From: Algoriphagus kandeliae
GTDB taxonomy: Bacteria > Bacteroidota > Bacteroidia > Cytophagales > Cyclobacteriaceae
Length of the DNA stretch: 64,000 bases
Assembly: GCF_004571135.1 (NCBI RefSeq)
Contig: NZ_SPSB01000001.1
Location: 987,219-1,051,218, forward strand
Direction: 5' to 3'
Positions 18,327 to 27,362 of the stretch are shown here, one piece after another. The first letter of the stretch is position 1. Every line of letters begins with the position of its first letter. A program made the translations under genes and the position numbers. A model generated the notes under the pieces. The model was not told where the DNA came from. It saw only the letters and a program-made list of their open reading frames with translations, and did no database searches.

Positions 18327-20567
18327 ATGGAATCTTCAACAGCAACTAAAGGCACTCACACTCAGACTTTTCCAGTAACAGGCATGACCTGTGCTGCCTG
18401 TGCCTCTAGTGTGGAAACTATTTTATCCTTCACAGACGGAGTCAAATCTGCATCCGTGAATTTTGCCAACAATACCGTCCAAGTAGAATATGAGGAAGGG
18501 ATTACTCCTCAAGCATTAAATGACGCCCTTCAAGACGTAGGATATGGATTGATTATTTCTGATAAGAGTATTCAGGAAAGTGTCGAAGAAGAGCAGGAAA
18601 GACATTATCAGGAAGTAAAAAAGCAGACCATTGGAGCTGCTATTTTAACTATTCCTGTTTTTGTGTTGGGAATGTTCTTTATGGATTGGACACCTGGAAG
18701 ATGGATAAGTTTGGTTTTGACTATTCCAGTTCTATTCTATTTTGGAAAGCACTTTTTTATCAATGCCTGGAAACAAGCAAAAAACAGAAAAGCCAATATG
18801 GATACCTTAGTGGCTTTATCAACAGGAATTGCCTTTTTATTCAGTGCATTCAATACGATTTTCCCTCAATTCCTAATCCAACAAGGGATGGAGCCGCATG
18901 TTTATTTTGAAGCGGCTACTGTTATTATCACCTTTATATCATTTGGAAAATTACTGGAGGAAAAAGCTAAATCAAGCACATCCTCCTCTCTTAAAAAATT
19001 GATAGGACTTAAACCCAAAACCTTAACGAGAATCGGGGATGAAAAAAATGAAGAAATCCCGATAGAAGAGGTTCAATTAGGAGACAGAATTTTGGTAAAG
19101 CCCGGTGAAAAAATCCCAGTTGATGGGAAAGTAATAAGTGGTTCCTCTTTTGTGGATGAAAGCATGATTTCAGGCGAACCTATCCCCGTTCAAAAGGAGA
19201 CTGGGGAAAAATTATTTGCCGGCACTATCAATCAACAAGGAAGCCTTCAGATGCAGGCTACTGCAGTGGGAGCTTCCACGATTTTAGCTCAAATCATCCA
19301 ACGAGTACAAGAGGCTCAAGGCAGTAAGGCTCCTGTCCAAAAATTGGTCGATAAGATTGCGGGAATTTTTGTCCCAACTGTTATTCTTATATCAATTTCC
19401 ACTTTTGCGATTTGGATGATGGTAGGATCCGAAAATGGACTTACCCATGCCCTACTTGCCTCTATTGCGGTGTTAGTGATTGCTTGTCCATGTGCTCTAG
19501 GCTTGGCAACGCCTACAGCTGTGATGGTAGGAATGGGAAAAGGCGCTGAAAACAATATTTTGATCCGTGATGCTGAAAGCTTAGAACTAGCCCAAAAAAT
19601 AGACACCATCATTCTCGACAAAACTGGGACGATTACCGAAGGAAAACCAAGAGTTGAGGATGTCCTTTGGAATCAGGATTTGAATAAAGTTGAAATTCAA
19701 AGGTTTTCTAGAATTCTGCTGGGAATTGAATCTAAATCCGAACACCCACTTGCAAAGGCAATAAGTTTGGACTTGGAGAAGCAAGATTTACAACCACTGT
19801 CACCTACCGGTTTTGAAAGTTTTTCCGGTAAGGGTGTGGTAGCAAGTATTGATCAGGATTCTTTTTTTGTGGGAAATCAAAAGCTTCTTGAGGAAAATTC
19901 GGTGGAAATACCCAAGCCATTTCAGCCATTTGCCCGAGAAAAAGCTAAAGATGGAAAAACACTCGTCTACTTCGCAAAAAAAGGGCAGGCACTAGCACTT
20001 TTTACAATTTCGGATCAAATCAAAACCGGTTCGAAGGAAGCTATTCAGTCTCTACAGAATTCGGGAATTGAAGTTCACATGTTAACTGGAGATCAGGAAA
20101 TAGCAGCCCAATACATAGCCAAAGAAGCCGGGATCAAACATATTAAAGCTGGAGTTTTACCATCAGAAAAAGGTGATTACGTAAAAGAATTGCAAAAGCA
20201 GGATAGAATTGTTGCCATGGTTGGAGATGGCATCAACGATTCGGAGGCTTTGGCTTTGGCTGATGTTAGTATTGCCATGGGACACGGATCTGATATTGCC
20301 ATGGATGTTGCTAAAATTACCCTTATCACATCCGACCTTCGCAAAATTCCTCAGGCCATAAACCTGTCCAAATTGACCGTGCGGGGAATCAAACAAAACC
20401 TTTTCTGGGCTTTTATTTATAATGTAATCGGCATCCCGATAGCGGCTGGTATTCTTTATCCTATTAATGGATTTTTATTAGATCCGATGATTGCAGGTGC
20501 TGCTATGGCTTTTAGTTCGGTATCGGTAGTAAGCAATAGTCTTCTACTTAAGAGGAAAAGAATCTAA
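18327..20567 (+). CDS. copA: Copper-exporting P1B-type ATPase
   Basis: Exports Cu(I) across the inner membrane using ATP. 746 residues from ATG 18327 (the in-frame TTG at 18306 is less likely). One N-terminal heavy-metal-binding domain with GMTCAAC (Cys22, Cys25); ion-path CPC at 387-389 in ACPCALGLATPT; phosphorylated Asp431 in DKTGT; SEHPLAK with the P1B His-Pro; GDGINDSEAL hinge; SGEP actuator loop. The CPC plus GMTCAAC pattern marks Cu(I) transport. It stands alone between a terminator and the SIMPL gene; no copper chaperone or regulator is adjacent. Confidence 0.95.
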   Translation: MESSTATKGTHTQTFPVTGMTCAACASSVETILSFTDGVKSASVNFANNTVQVEYEEGITPQALNDALQDVGYGLIISDKSIQESVEEEQERHYQEVKKQTIGAAILTIPVFVLGMFFMDWTPGRWISLVLTIPVLFYFGKHFFINAWKQAKNRKANMDTLVALSTGIAFLFSAFNTIFPQFLIQQGMEPHVYFEAATVIITFISFGKLLEEKAKSSTSSSLKKLIGLKPKTLTRIGDEKNEEIPIEEVQLGDRILVKPGEKIPVDGKVISGSSFVDESMISGEPIPVQKETGEKLFAGTINQQGSLQMQATAVGASTILAQIIQRVQEAQGSKAPVQKLVDKIAGIFVPTVILISISTFAIWMMVGSENGLTHALLASIAVLVIACPCALGLATPTAVMVGMGKGAENNILIRDAESLELAQKIDTIILDKTGTITEGKPRVEDVLWNQDLNKVEIQRFSRILLGIESKSEHPLAKAISLDLEKQDLQPLSPTGFESFSGKGVVASIDQDSFFVGNQKLLEENSVEIPKPFQPFAREKAKDGKTLVYFAKKGQALALFTISDQIKTGSKEAIQSLQNSGIEVHMLTGDQEIAAQYIAKEAGIKHIKAGVLPSEKGDYVKELQKQDRIVAMVGDGINDSEALALADVSIAMGHGSDIAMDVAKITLITSDLRKIPQAINLSKLTVRGIKQNLFWAFIYNVIGIPIAAGILYPINGFLLDPMIAGAAMAFSSVSVVSNSLLLKRKRI

Positions 20568-20680
20568 GGTAGATTCTGAAATAGATCCTAAATCCTGTTA
20601 AAATTCAGTAATTTTTGTAGCTTTTTACTGCTTAGAGCAGTCTAATCCTTGACTTAATTTTCTATTAAATGCTTATAAAC

Positions 20681-21367
20681 ATGAAAAATTCCATCCTCAC
20701 CTTATTTTTGGTTTTTGCTATTTCTGCCCTAGCACTAGGACAAGAAAACAGTGCCATACCGCTTATTGAAGTTCAAGGGAATGCATCCAGAAAAATCGCT
20801 CCGGATCAAGCCTCATTCAATATCTATCTTCAGGAAAAAGCTATGAATGTGGCTACGGCCACGAGCGTATTGAATACAAAAACAGAGAATCTTGCTGCTG
20901 CCTTGAAAAAAGCTAAAATCAAAGATTACAAGCTCATTGCGGATAATTTTTCTGTAAACATCAACCGCATTCAGAGGGGTAATACTTGGATTGACAGTGG
21001 CTATGTCGCACGTCAAAATCTACAAATTGTTACCACTAGCCAAACTGAAGAACTTCAAAAAATAGTGGAAGCTATTCAAGCAGCTGGAGATATGAGTTTT
21101 AATCTTCAATTTGATGTTTCAAAAGAACAACAAAAAGCCCTTGAAAGAACCTTGATAACCGAAGCGCTTTTAGACGCTCAAAATCAAGCTCAATTGATAG
21201 CAGAAACACTGGGTCTACGCTCAATTCAAGTGCATCATGTTTCTTTCGAAGGAGCTTATATGCCTGTAGCAAAGTTCAGAGTCAATGCAGAAAGCGCTGA
21301 TGCCCCTTTAATTGCTCCAGATGGTCAAGAAATCAACAAGCGAGTTTTTGTCAAGTACACTTACTAA
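20681..21367 (+). CDS. SIMPL (DUF541) domain secreted protein
   Basis: 228 residues from ATG 20681, chosen over an upstream in-frame ATG at 20669 because it gives a clean signal peptide (MKNSILTLFLVF..LALGQ). The mature part is a SIMPL domain: IEVQGNASRKIAPDQASF, a middle TSQTEELQKIVEAIQAAG, and LIAETLGL near the end. Family members are periplasmic or membrane-associated with no firmly known reaction. It ends 21 bp before the convergent arginine decarboxylase, with a hairpin in between. Confidence 0.88.
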   Translation: MKNSILTLFLVFAISALALGQENSAIPLIEVQGNASRKIAPDQASFNIYLQEKAMNVATATSVLNTKTENLAAALKKAKIKDYKLIADNFSVNINRIQRGNTWIDSGYVARQNLQIVTTSQTEELQKIVEAIQAAGDMSFNLQFDVSKEQQKALERTLITEALLDAQNQAQLIAETLGLRSIQVHHVSFEGAYMPVAKFRVNAESADAPLIAPDGQEINKRVFVKYTY

Positions 21368-21377
21368 AATTAATACA

Positions 21378-21404
21378 GGTACTGGGATTTAATAACCCAG
21401 TACC
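21378..21404. terminator. Hairpin spanning the convergent gene ends
   Basis: GGTACTGGG and CCCAGTACC form a perfect 9-bp stem with a 9-nt loop between the SIMPL stop and into the last codons of the arginine decarboxylase gene. The T tracts on either side are short, so termination is likely but may be inefficient. Confidence 0.55.
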
Positions 21405-22777
21405 TTTAGCATGCTTTCTTCTGTTTGATCTTCCGCAAATAATTGGTGAGTAACTTTTCCATTTTCATCCCGATTGATCAACACGTGCTTTGGAGCAGGA
21501 ATCAAACAATGCTGGATTCCTCCGTATCCTCCCAATGATTCTTGGTATGCCCCGGTATGGAAGAAACCTATGTATTGAGGTTTTCCTTCCTTAATTTTTG
21601 GAAGATAAATATTGAATTGGTGGGCTTCTGAGTTATAATAATCCATACTGTCACAAGTAAGGCCACCTAGTGAAATATTGTGGTATTCCTCGTCCCAATT
21701 ATTGACTGCAAGCATTATGTATTTCTGATTGAGTCCCCAGCTATCTGGAAGTTGGGTAATGAAGGAACCATCAATCATATACCAAAGCTCCTTGTCGTTT
21801 TGAAGCTTTTGATCCAGAATTGAATAGAGAACTGCTCCGCTCTCTCCTACCGTATAGCTACCAAATTCTGTGAAAATGTTTGGCTCTTTCGTGTTGTTTT
21901 TGGCACACATCCACTTGATGTTTTTCACGATTTGATCTGCCATATACTGGTAGTCGTAATCGAAAAACACATTGGTTTTTATAGGCCAACCGCCACCAAT
22001 ATCCATGGTATCCAAGGTTGGGGCGATCTTTTTCAAATCCACATATTTCTGAATGAAACGAGTTAATTCTGACCAATAGTAAGCCGTATCTCGAATGCCT
22101 GAATTGATAAAAAAGTGCAACATTTTCAGACTCACCAAAGGATGATCTTTTATTTTTTCTTCATAGAGCTTGATAATGTCCGCATAGCGAACGCCTAGCC
22201 TTGAAGTATAAAAACCGAATTTTGGCTCCTCGTCTGCTGCAATCCGAATCCCAACTTGGAAAGGGACTTTGACATGCTCTAAGTAATAATCGATTTCGCT
22301 CAGATTATCTAGGATAGGAATACAATTTTTGAATCCATCATTTAGCAAATCGGTAATGTATTGCAGGTATTTTTCCCGCTTGAAGCCATTACAAACGATG
22401 TAAGTGTCTTTGGTGATTTTTCCTTTTTCAAAAAGCGTACGAACCAAAGGAATATCAAATGTAGATGAGGTTTCGATATGAATATCATTCTTCAAAGCCT
22501 CATCTAGCACAAAACTAAAATGAGAAGACTTGGTACAATAGCAATAAGTATATTTCCCCTGATAATCATGGGTTTTCATTGCATTATGAAAATACGACTT
22601 GGCATTCTGGATATTCTCAGAAATTTTAGGAAGGTAAGTCAGCTTAAGCGGAGTACCATAGGTTTTAATGATCTCCATCAAATTGACCCCATTGAAAAAA
22701 AGCTCATTGTTCTCAACATGAAACTCTTTAGTAGGAAAGTCAAAAGTTTGTTGGATCAGATCGATGTATCTATTCAT
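21389..22777 (-). CDS. Arginine decarboxylase (PLP, alanine-racemase fold, short form)
   Basis: 462 residues, much shorter than the E. coli SpeA type but of the length seen in Bacteroidota enzymes annotated as arginine decarboxylase. Visible: YCYCTKSSHFSF where the Lys would carry PLP, RIAADEEPKFGFYTSRLGVR, DIGGGWPIKTN (Gly-rich phosphate loop), EFGSYTVGESGA, and the second-subunit active-site Cys-Asp pair in GGLTCDSMDYY. It should convert arginine to agmatine for polyamine synthesis. It diverges from an arginase gene 225 bp away. Decarboxylase fold is sure; substrate arginine is probable rather than proven. Confidence 0.85.
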   Translation of the reverse strand: MNRYIDLIQQTFDFPTKEFHVENNELFFNGVNLMEIIKTYGTPLKLTYLPKISENIQNAKSYFHNAMKTHDYQGKYTYCYCTKSSHFSFVLDEALKNDIHIETSSTFDIPLVRTLFEKGKITKDTYIVCNGFKREKYLQYITDLLNDGFKNCIPILDNLSEIDYYLEHVKVPFQVGIRIAADEEPKFGFYTSRLGVRYADIIKLYEEKIKDHPLVSLKMLHFFINSGIRDTAYYWSELTRFIQKYVDLKKIAPTLDTMDIGGGWPIKTNVFFDYDYQYMADQIVKNIKWMCAKNNTKEPNIFTEFGSYTVGESGAVLYSILDQKLQNDKELWYMIDGSFITQLPDSWGLNQKYIMLAVNNWDEEYHNISLGGLTCDSMDYYNSEAHQFNIYLPKIKEGKPQYIGFFHTGAYQESLGGYGGIQHCLIPAPKHVLINRDENGKVTHQLFAEDQTEESMLKVLGY

Positions 22778-22962
22778 GGGGCAATTGCTTTTGGGTTATA
22801 AGGTCGCAAAATTTGAACAATAAGATGGATTTTCAAACCATTAGATTGGAATATCTGTCCAGAAATCACATCTGCTCTCCAATTTAAAAATCATTTACCG
22901 GAATTACGGGGAAGAATAGTTTTTAAGATATTATTCAGACTGGATTCCTAGCCCATTTTGAG

Positions 22963-22970
22963 TACTTTTG
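22963..22970 (+). promoter_or_regulatory. Probable -7 box of the arginase promoter
   Basis: TACTTTTG matches the Bacteroidota -7 consensus TANNTTTG and lies 32 bp before the ATG at 23003. No good TTTG -33 box is found at the expected distance, so this may be an activator-dependent promoter. Confidence 0.5.
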
Positions 22971-23002
22971 CAAGCTGAATGTAAACCCTACCTATCTAAT
23001 TC

Positions 23003-23953
23003 ATGAGAAATATCAAGCTCGTAGAAGTAAGATCCGAAATCGCAGCAGGAACCCGTGGAGCAAGCCTGGGAATTGATGCATTGAAAATCGCTTCGCTTGA
23101 CAAGAAATCTGACTTTTTCACCAAGTTTGATCCAATCAACGTTCCAGATGCCAATAATTACCTCTGGAAAGGAAATAAGTTTCCACACGCCAAATACATC
23201 GATGGAGTATACCAGGTTTTGAAAAACGTATACAGCACCATAGAATCCCTTCGATTGGAAAAAGTCTTTCCGATTGTTTTGGCGGGTGATCACAGCACTG
23301 CAGCAGGCACTATCATGGGGATAAAGGCTGCTGATCCTGAAAAGCGATTAGGAGTTATTTGGATTGATGCTCATGCAGATCTCCATACTCCCTATACCAC
23401 TCCTTCTGGCAATATGCATGGCATGCCTTTGGCAATGACCGCCCAACTTGACAACAAAGATTGTCAGGTCAATGAACCCACTGAAGAAACCATCCATTTC
23501 TGGGAAAGAATCAAAAAAATCGGGGGAGACTTTCCTAAAATTGATCCTCAAGACATCGTGTTTATTTCCGTAAGAGATACGGAAAAACCAGAAGATTATT
23601 TGATCGATAAATACGGAATCCGAAATTTTAAAACGGAGGAGGTTCGGAAATTAGGAATCCAAAAAGTGGCGGAAGAAACTCTCGAAATTTTAAAAGATTG
23701 TGATCAAATCTATATCTCCTTTGACGTTGATAGTTTGGATTCATCCATTTCAGTAGGAACAGGAACTCCAGTCCCAAATGGTTTGACTGTAGAAGAGGCG
23801 ATCACTTTAAATGCTGAATTAATTAAGGATAAGCGGGTTTGTTGCTGGGAAATTGTAGAGGTAAACCCAACATTGGATACTGAAAACACCATGGCAGAAA
23901 ATGCCTTTGAAATCCTAGAAATAACCACCAATTCCTTGGTTGAACACTTTTAA
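23003..23953 (+). CDS. Arginase family protein, probably arginase
   Basis: 316 residues of the ureohydrolase fold. The Mn ligands are visible: AGDHST near residue 94, WIDAHADLHTP, and SFDVDSLDSS. The segment PSGNMHGMPLA and GTGTPVPNGLT favour arginase over agmatinase. Arginase splits arginine into ornithine and urea. The divergent neighbour is arginine decarboxylase and the next gene is argS, so three arginine-using proteins sit together. Agmatinase remains possible given the decarboxylase next door; the SGNxHG motif speaks against it. Confidence 0.85.
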   Translation: MRNIKLVEVRSEIAAGTRGASLGIDALKIASLDKKSDFFTKFDPINVPDANNYLWKGNKFPHAKYIDGVYQVLKNVYSTIESLRLEKVFPIVLAGDHSTAAGTIMGIKAADPEKRLGVIWIDAHADLHTPYTTPSGNMHGMPLAMTAQLDNKDCQVNEPTEETIHFWERIKKIGGDFPKIDPQDIVFISVRDTEKPEDYLIDKYGIRNFKTEEVRKLGIQKVAEETLEILKDCDQIYISFDVDSLDSSISVGTGTPVPNGLTVEEAITLNAELIKDKRVCCWEIVEVNPTLDTENTMAENAFEILEITTNSLVEHF

Positions 23954-23967
23954 TTCACCCACCTTTG
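23936..23967 (+). promoter_or_regulatory. Possible argS promoter
   Basis: TTG at 23936-23938, a 21-bp spacer and CACCTTTG at 23960-23967 (one mismatch to TANNTTTG). It overlaps the end of the arginase gene and lies 18 bp upstream of the argS ATG. Confidence 0.35.
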
Positions 23968-23985
23968 TGTTAGAAAATTAAAACC

Positions 23986-25776
23986 ATGACCATACAAGAA
24001 AATATCCTTAAAGGAATCCAAGATGCTTTTCAAGCTCTTTTCGATCATTCGGTGGAATTGGAGCAGCTCTCCTTGGCTCCCACTAGAAAGGAATTTGAAG
24101 GTACTTACACCTTTGTTGTGTTTCCTTATTTGAAGGTTTCCAAAACTTCCCCAGAAATTACTGCAAAGCAAATTGGAGACTATTTAGTAGCCAATGTAGA
24201 TCAAGTAGCTGATTTCAATGTGGTGAAAGGGTTTTTGAATTTGGTCCTTAACCAACGTTCTTGGTTGGATATTTTCAGTAAAATCTACCAAAAGCCTCAT
24301 TGGGGACAATTACCTTCCAATGGACAAAAGGTCATGGTGGAATATTCCTCCCCTAATACCAATAAGCCGCTTCACCTGGGACACCTTCGAAATAACTTCT
24401 TGGGCTATTCAGTTGCAGAAATCCTAAAAGCCAATGGTTATGAGGTTATCAAAGCCAATTTGGTAAATGATCGGGGAATCCATATTTGTAAGTCCATGGT
24501 GGCTTATCTTCATTTTGGAAATGGAGAAACTCCTGAATCGTCAGGATTCAAAGGAGATCATTTAGCAGGGAAGTACTATGTCATTTTTGACAAGGAATAC
24601 AAAAAGCAAATTGAACAACTGAAGAATGAGGGACAGAGTGAGGAGGAGGCTAAAAAGAATGCCCCAATTCTTATAGAAGCTCAAGATATGCTACGAAAGT
24701 GGGAAGCTGGAGATGAAGAGGTTGTTGGGCTTTGGAAGCAAATGAATGAGTGGGTGTATGCAGGTTTTGATGAAACCTATCGAAAAATGGGGGTTGATTT
24801 CGATAAATTTTACTACGAATCAGACACCTACCTACTTGGAAAAGATATCGTTGAAGAAGGACTAAAAAAAGGTGTTTTCTTCAAAAAGGAAAATGGATCC
24901 GTTTGGGTGGATTTGACGGCTGAAGGACTGGATGAAAAACTGGTTCTTCGGGGAGATGGAACTTCCGTTTACATCACTCAAGATATGGGAACAGCCGATT
25001 TGAAATACAAGGATTTCCATATAGACAAATCAGTGTATGTAGTTGGAAATGAGCAGGACTATCACTTTGATGTCCTTTTCAAAATAATGCAAAAGCTAGG
25101 AAGACCATATGGACCAGGCTTGTACCACCTCTCCTATGGTATGGTCGATCTTCCAACCGGAAAAATGAAATCCAGAGAAGGTACAGTAGTAGATGCCGAC
25201 GACTTGATTCAGGAAATGGTGGAAACAGCCGAAAGACACACCAAAGAATTGGGGAAAATTGAAGGCTTTTCAGAAGAACAAGCTGCTGAATTATATGAGA
25301 TTTTAGGACTTGGAGCCTTGAAATATTTCCTTCTTAAGGTAGATCCTAAGAAACGAATGCTATTCAATCCTCAGGAATCCATCGAATTCCAGGGATTCAC
25401 AGGGCCATTTGTTCAATACTCTCATGCAAGAATTGCATCAATCCTACGAAAGGCAGATCAAATTGGAGTAGAATACAAAAACCTGGATTTCTCCAGCATC
25501 AAAAACGTAGAGGATTCCGAAAGCAGTCTAATTTTCTTACTGAATGATTTTGAGAAAAAGATTAAGCTTGCTGGCGAAGAATATTCACCTTCTGTGATTG
25601 CACAATATTTGTTTGATTTGGCTAAAGAATACAACCGATTCTATGCAGATCTTCCTATTTTCAGCGAAGAGAATCCAAATGTAATGGCTTTCAGAGTTGC
25701 ACTTTCTGAGCTGACCGCTCAAACAATCAAAAAAGGGATGAGTTTGCTAGGTATACAAGTACCCGAAAGAATGTAA
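23986..25776 (+). CDS. argS: Arginyl-tRNA synthetase
   Basis: Charges tRNA-Arg; essential. 596 residues, normal length. N-terminal Arg-tRNA synthetase domain, class I HIGH motif as HLGHLRNN after EYSSPNTNKPL, KMSKS-equivalent KMKSREGT, and the alpha-helical DALR anticodon-binding end (EFQGFTGPFVQYSHARI and onward). It lies 32 bp after the arginase gene and is followed after one base by the glutathione peroxidase gene. Confidence 0.97.
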   Translation: MTIQENILKGIQDAFQALFDHSVELEQLSLAPTRKEFEGTYTFVVFPYLKVSKTSPEITAKQIGDYLVANVDQVADFNVVKGFLNLVLNQRSWLDIFSKIYQKPHWGQLPSNGQKVMVEYSSPNTNKPLHLGHLRNNFLGYSVAEILKANGYEVIKANLVNDRGIHICKSMVAYLHFGNGETPESSGFKGDHLAGKYYVIFDKEYKKQIEQLKNEGQSEEEAKKNAPILIEAQDMLRKWEAGDEEVVGLWKQMNEWVYAGFDETYRKMGVDFDKFYYESDTYLLGKDIVEEGLKKGVFFKKENGSVWVDLTAEGLDEKLVLRGDGTSVYITQDMGTADLKYKDFHIDKSVYVVGNEQDYHFDVLFKIMQKLGRPYGPGLYHLSYGMVDLPTGKMKSREGTVVDADDLIQEMVETAERHTKELGKIEGFSEEQAAELYEILGLGALKYFLLKVDPKKRMLFNPQESIEFQGFTGPFVQYSHARIASILRKADQIGVEYKNLDFSSIKNVEDSESSLIFLLNDFEKKIKLAGEEYSPSVIAQYLFDLAKEYNRFYADLPIFSEENPNVMAFRVALSELTAQTIKKGMSLLGIQVPERM

Positions 25777-25777
25777 T

Positions 25778-26368
25778 ATGAAGAAATTATCCATTATCCT
25801 ATTAAGCGTTTTACTTGCTGCATGTGGCAAGACACTTGAGAGACCTGAACATATTCAGGCAAGTATGATTCCTGTAAGCACAAAAACTATGGAAAGCGAA
25901 TTCTACAATTTCAAAATGAAGGATTTGGACGGAAACGAAGTTGACTTCAACCAGTTCAAAGGAAAAAAAGTATTGGTAGTGAATGTAGCTTCTAAATGTG
26001 GTTACACGCCTCAATATGCGGCTCTTCAAGAATTACACGAGAATTATGGCGACAAAATTCAAATCCTCGCTTTCCCGGCTAACAATTTCGGTGGCCAGGA
26101 ACCAGGTTCTAATGAGGAAATCAAGGAATTTTGCTCTGCTAATTATGGAGTTACCTTCCCTGTTTTCGAAAAAATATCTGTGAAAGGTTTCGATAAGCAT
26201 CCGCTTTATAGATGGTTGTCAGATGAGAAACTAAATGGATGGAATAGTCAGGAACCGACATGGAATTTCTGCAAATACTACATCAATGAAAATGGAGAAT
26301 TGATGAAGTTTTTCCCATCTGCTGTAGCTCCTTTGGACGAAGAAATCTTGGCACTAGTTGAAGCCTAA
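25778..26368 (+). CDS. Glutathione peroxidase-family lipoprotein
   Basis: 196 residues. A lipoprotein signal MKKLSIILLSVLLAACG places lipid on Cys16, so the enzyme is exported to the periplasmic face or outer membrane, unlike the usual cytoplasmic form. The peroxidase core has NVASKCGYTPQY with peroxidatic Cys74, FPANNFGGQEPG with the catalytic Gln, and PTWNFCKYYI with the Trp-Asn pair. In bacteria such Cys-type enzymes usually use thioredoxin-like donors. It begins one base after the argS stop, implying co-transcription. Confidence 0.92.
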   Translation: MKKLSIILLSVLLAACGKTLERPEHIQASMIPVSTKTMESEFYNFKMKDLDGNEVDFNQFKGKKVLVVNVASKCGYTPQYAALQELHENYGDKIQILAFPANNFGGQEPGSNEEIKEFCSANYGVTFPVFEKISVKGFDKHPLYRWLSDEKLNGWNSQEPTWNFCKYYINENGELMKFFPSAVAPLDEEILALVEA

Positions 26369-26380
26369 GTTTAGTTTTAA

Positions 26381-27292
26381 GTGAAAAAAACCATCGCTAC
26401 TAAAAAAGAGGCCTGGCTGCATGCAGTCAGGCTTCGTACTTTACCACTAGCGCTCGCTAGCATTTTTGCAGGATCAATTGTTGCTGCTTATCAGGGTATC
26501 TTTCGGTGGGAAATCTTTATCCTTGCTTCCTTGACTACAATTTTTCTTCAGGTTCTTTCCAACCTATCCAATGATTATGGAGATAGCGTTCACGGAGCTG
26601 ACTCTAAAGATCGATCTGGTCCTGTGAGAGCTGTACAATCAGGGGTAATCTCACTAACAGAAATGAAAAAGGCCATGTATCTATTCGGAATGCTTTCCTT
26701 CATTTCTGGAATAAGTTTGGTCTATATTGCCTTGAATGATTGGCTTCTTTTTACGATTTTCTTGGTTCTTGGGCTTTTAGCTATTTGGGCTGCTATTTCC
26801 TATACATCCGGCTCAAATCCATATGGTTACGTAGGCTTAGGAGATATTTCTGTATTTATATTTTTTGGAATTTTGGGTGTTGTTGGCACCTACTTTTTAC
26901 ATGGATTGCAATTTGATTGGGATGTTCTACTGATTGGAAGCTCATTGGGTTGCTTCAGTACAGCCGTTTTGAATATCAACAATATACGGGACATAGAATC
27001 AGACGAAAAAGCAGGAAAACGATCTATTCCTGTCCGAATCGGAAGAAAAGCTGCCGTACGATACAATTGGTCTTTGATTTTAGGAGGCAATCTATTTTTG
27101 ATTGGATATGCTGTCCTGATTCAATCTCCCAAACCACTTTTTGCCTTTATCGCATTGCCATTAATGATTCTTATTGGTCTTGGCGTTCAAAAAGCAAAAG
27201 ATGCACATTCCACGGATCCTTTCCTTAAAAAAATGGCCTTAAGCACCTTGCTTTGGGTTATTCTATTTGGATTCGGGCTCTTACTTTTTTGA
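26381..27292 (+). CDS. menA: 1,4-dihydroxy-2-naphthoate polyprenyltransferase
   Basis: Attaches the isoprenoid tail in menaquinone synthesis, in the inner membrane. 303 residues from a GTG start at 26381. UbiA-family Asp motifs are visible: NLSNDYGDSVHGADS and IRDIESDEKAGKRSIPV. Around eight hydrophobic segments follow. It comes 12 bp after the glutathione peroxidase gene. No other men gene is nearby. The GTG start is chosen because the frame just downstream begins the conserved WLHAVRLRTLPL segment. Confidence 0.92.
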   Translation: MKKTIATKKEAWLHAVRLRTLPLALASIFAGSIVAAYQGIFRWEIFILASLTTIFLQVLSNLSNDYGDSVHGADSKDRSGPVRAVQSGVISLTEMKKAMYLFGMLSFISGISLVYIALNDWLLFTIFLVLGLLAIWAAISYTSGSNPYGYVGLGDISVFIFFGILGVVGTYFLHGLQFDWDVLLIGSSLGCFSTAVLNINNIRDIESDEKAGKRSIPVRIGRKAAVRYNWSLILGGNLFLIGYAVLIQSPKPLFAFIALPLMILIGLGVQKAKDAHSTDPFLKKMALSTLLWVILFGFGLLLF

Positions 27293-27362
27293 AACCTGAT
27301 TAAAGTCCTTTTTTCCTTTAATTTTTATGTTAATTTGGCATAATACATTAACAAACCATGCC

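Noticed and set aside
22778..23002. Arg-rich leader peptide between decarboxylase and arginase
   Set aside because: The only short ATG frame I read there (about 22825) has only two Arg codons in about 20, so no attenuator signal.
23003..23953. Agmatinase as the product
   Set aside because: Its position beside arginine decarboxylase suggests it, but PSGNMHGMPLA and GTGTPVPNGLT are arginase features. Kept as arginase.
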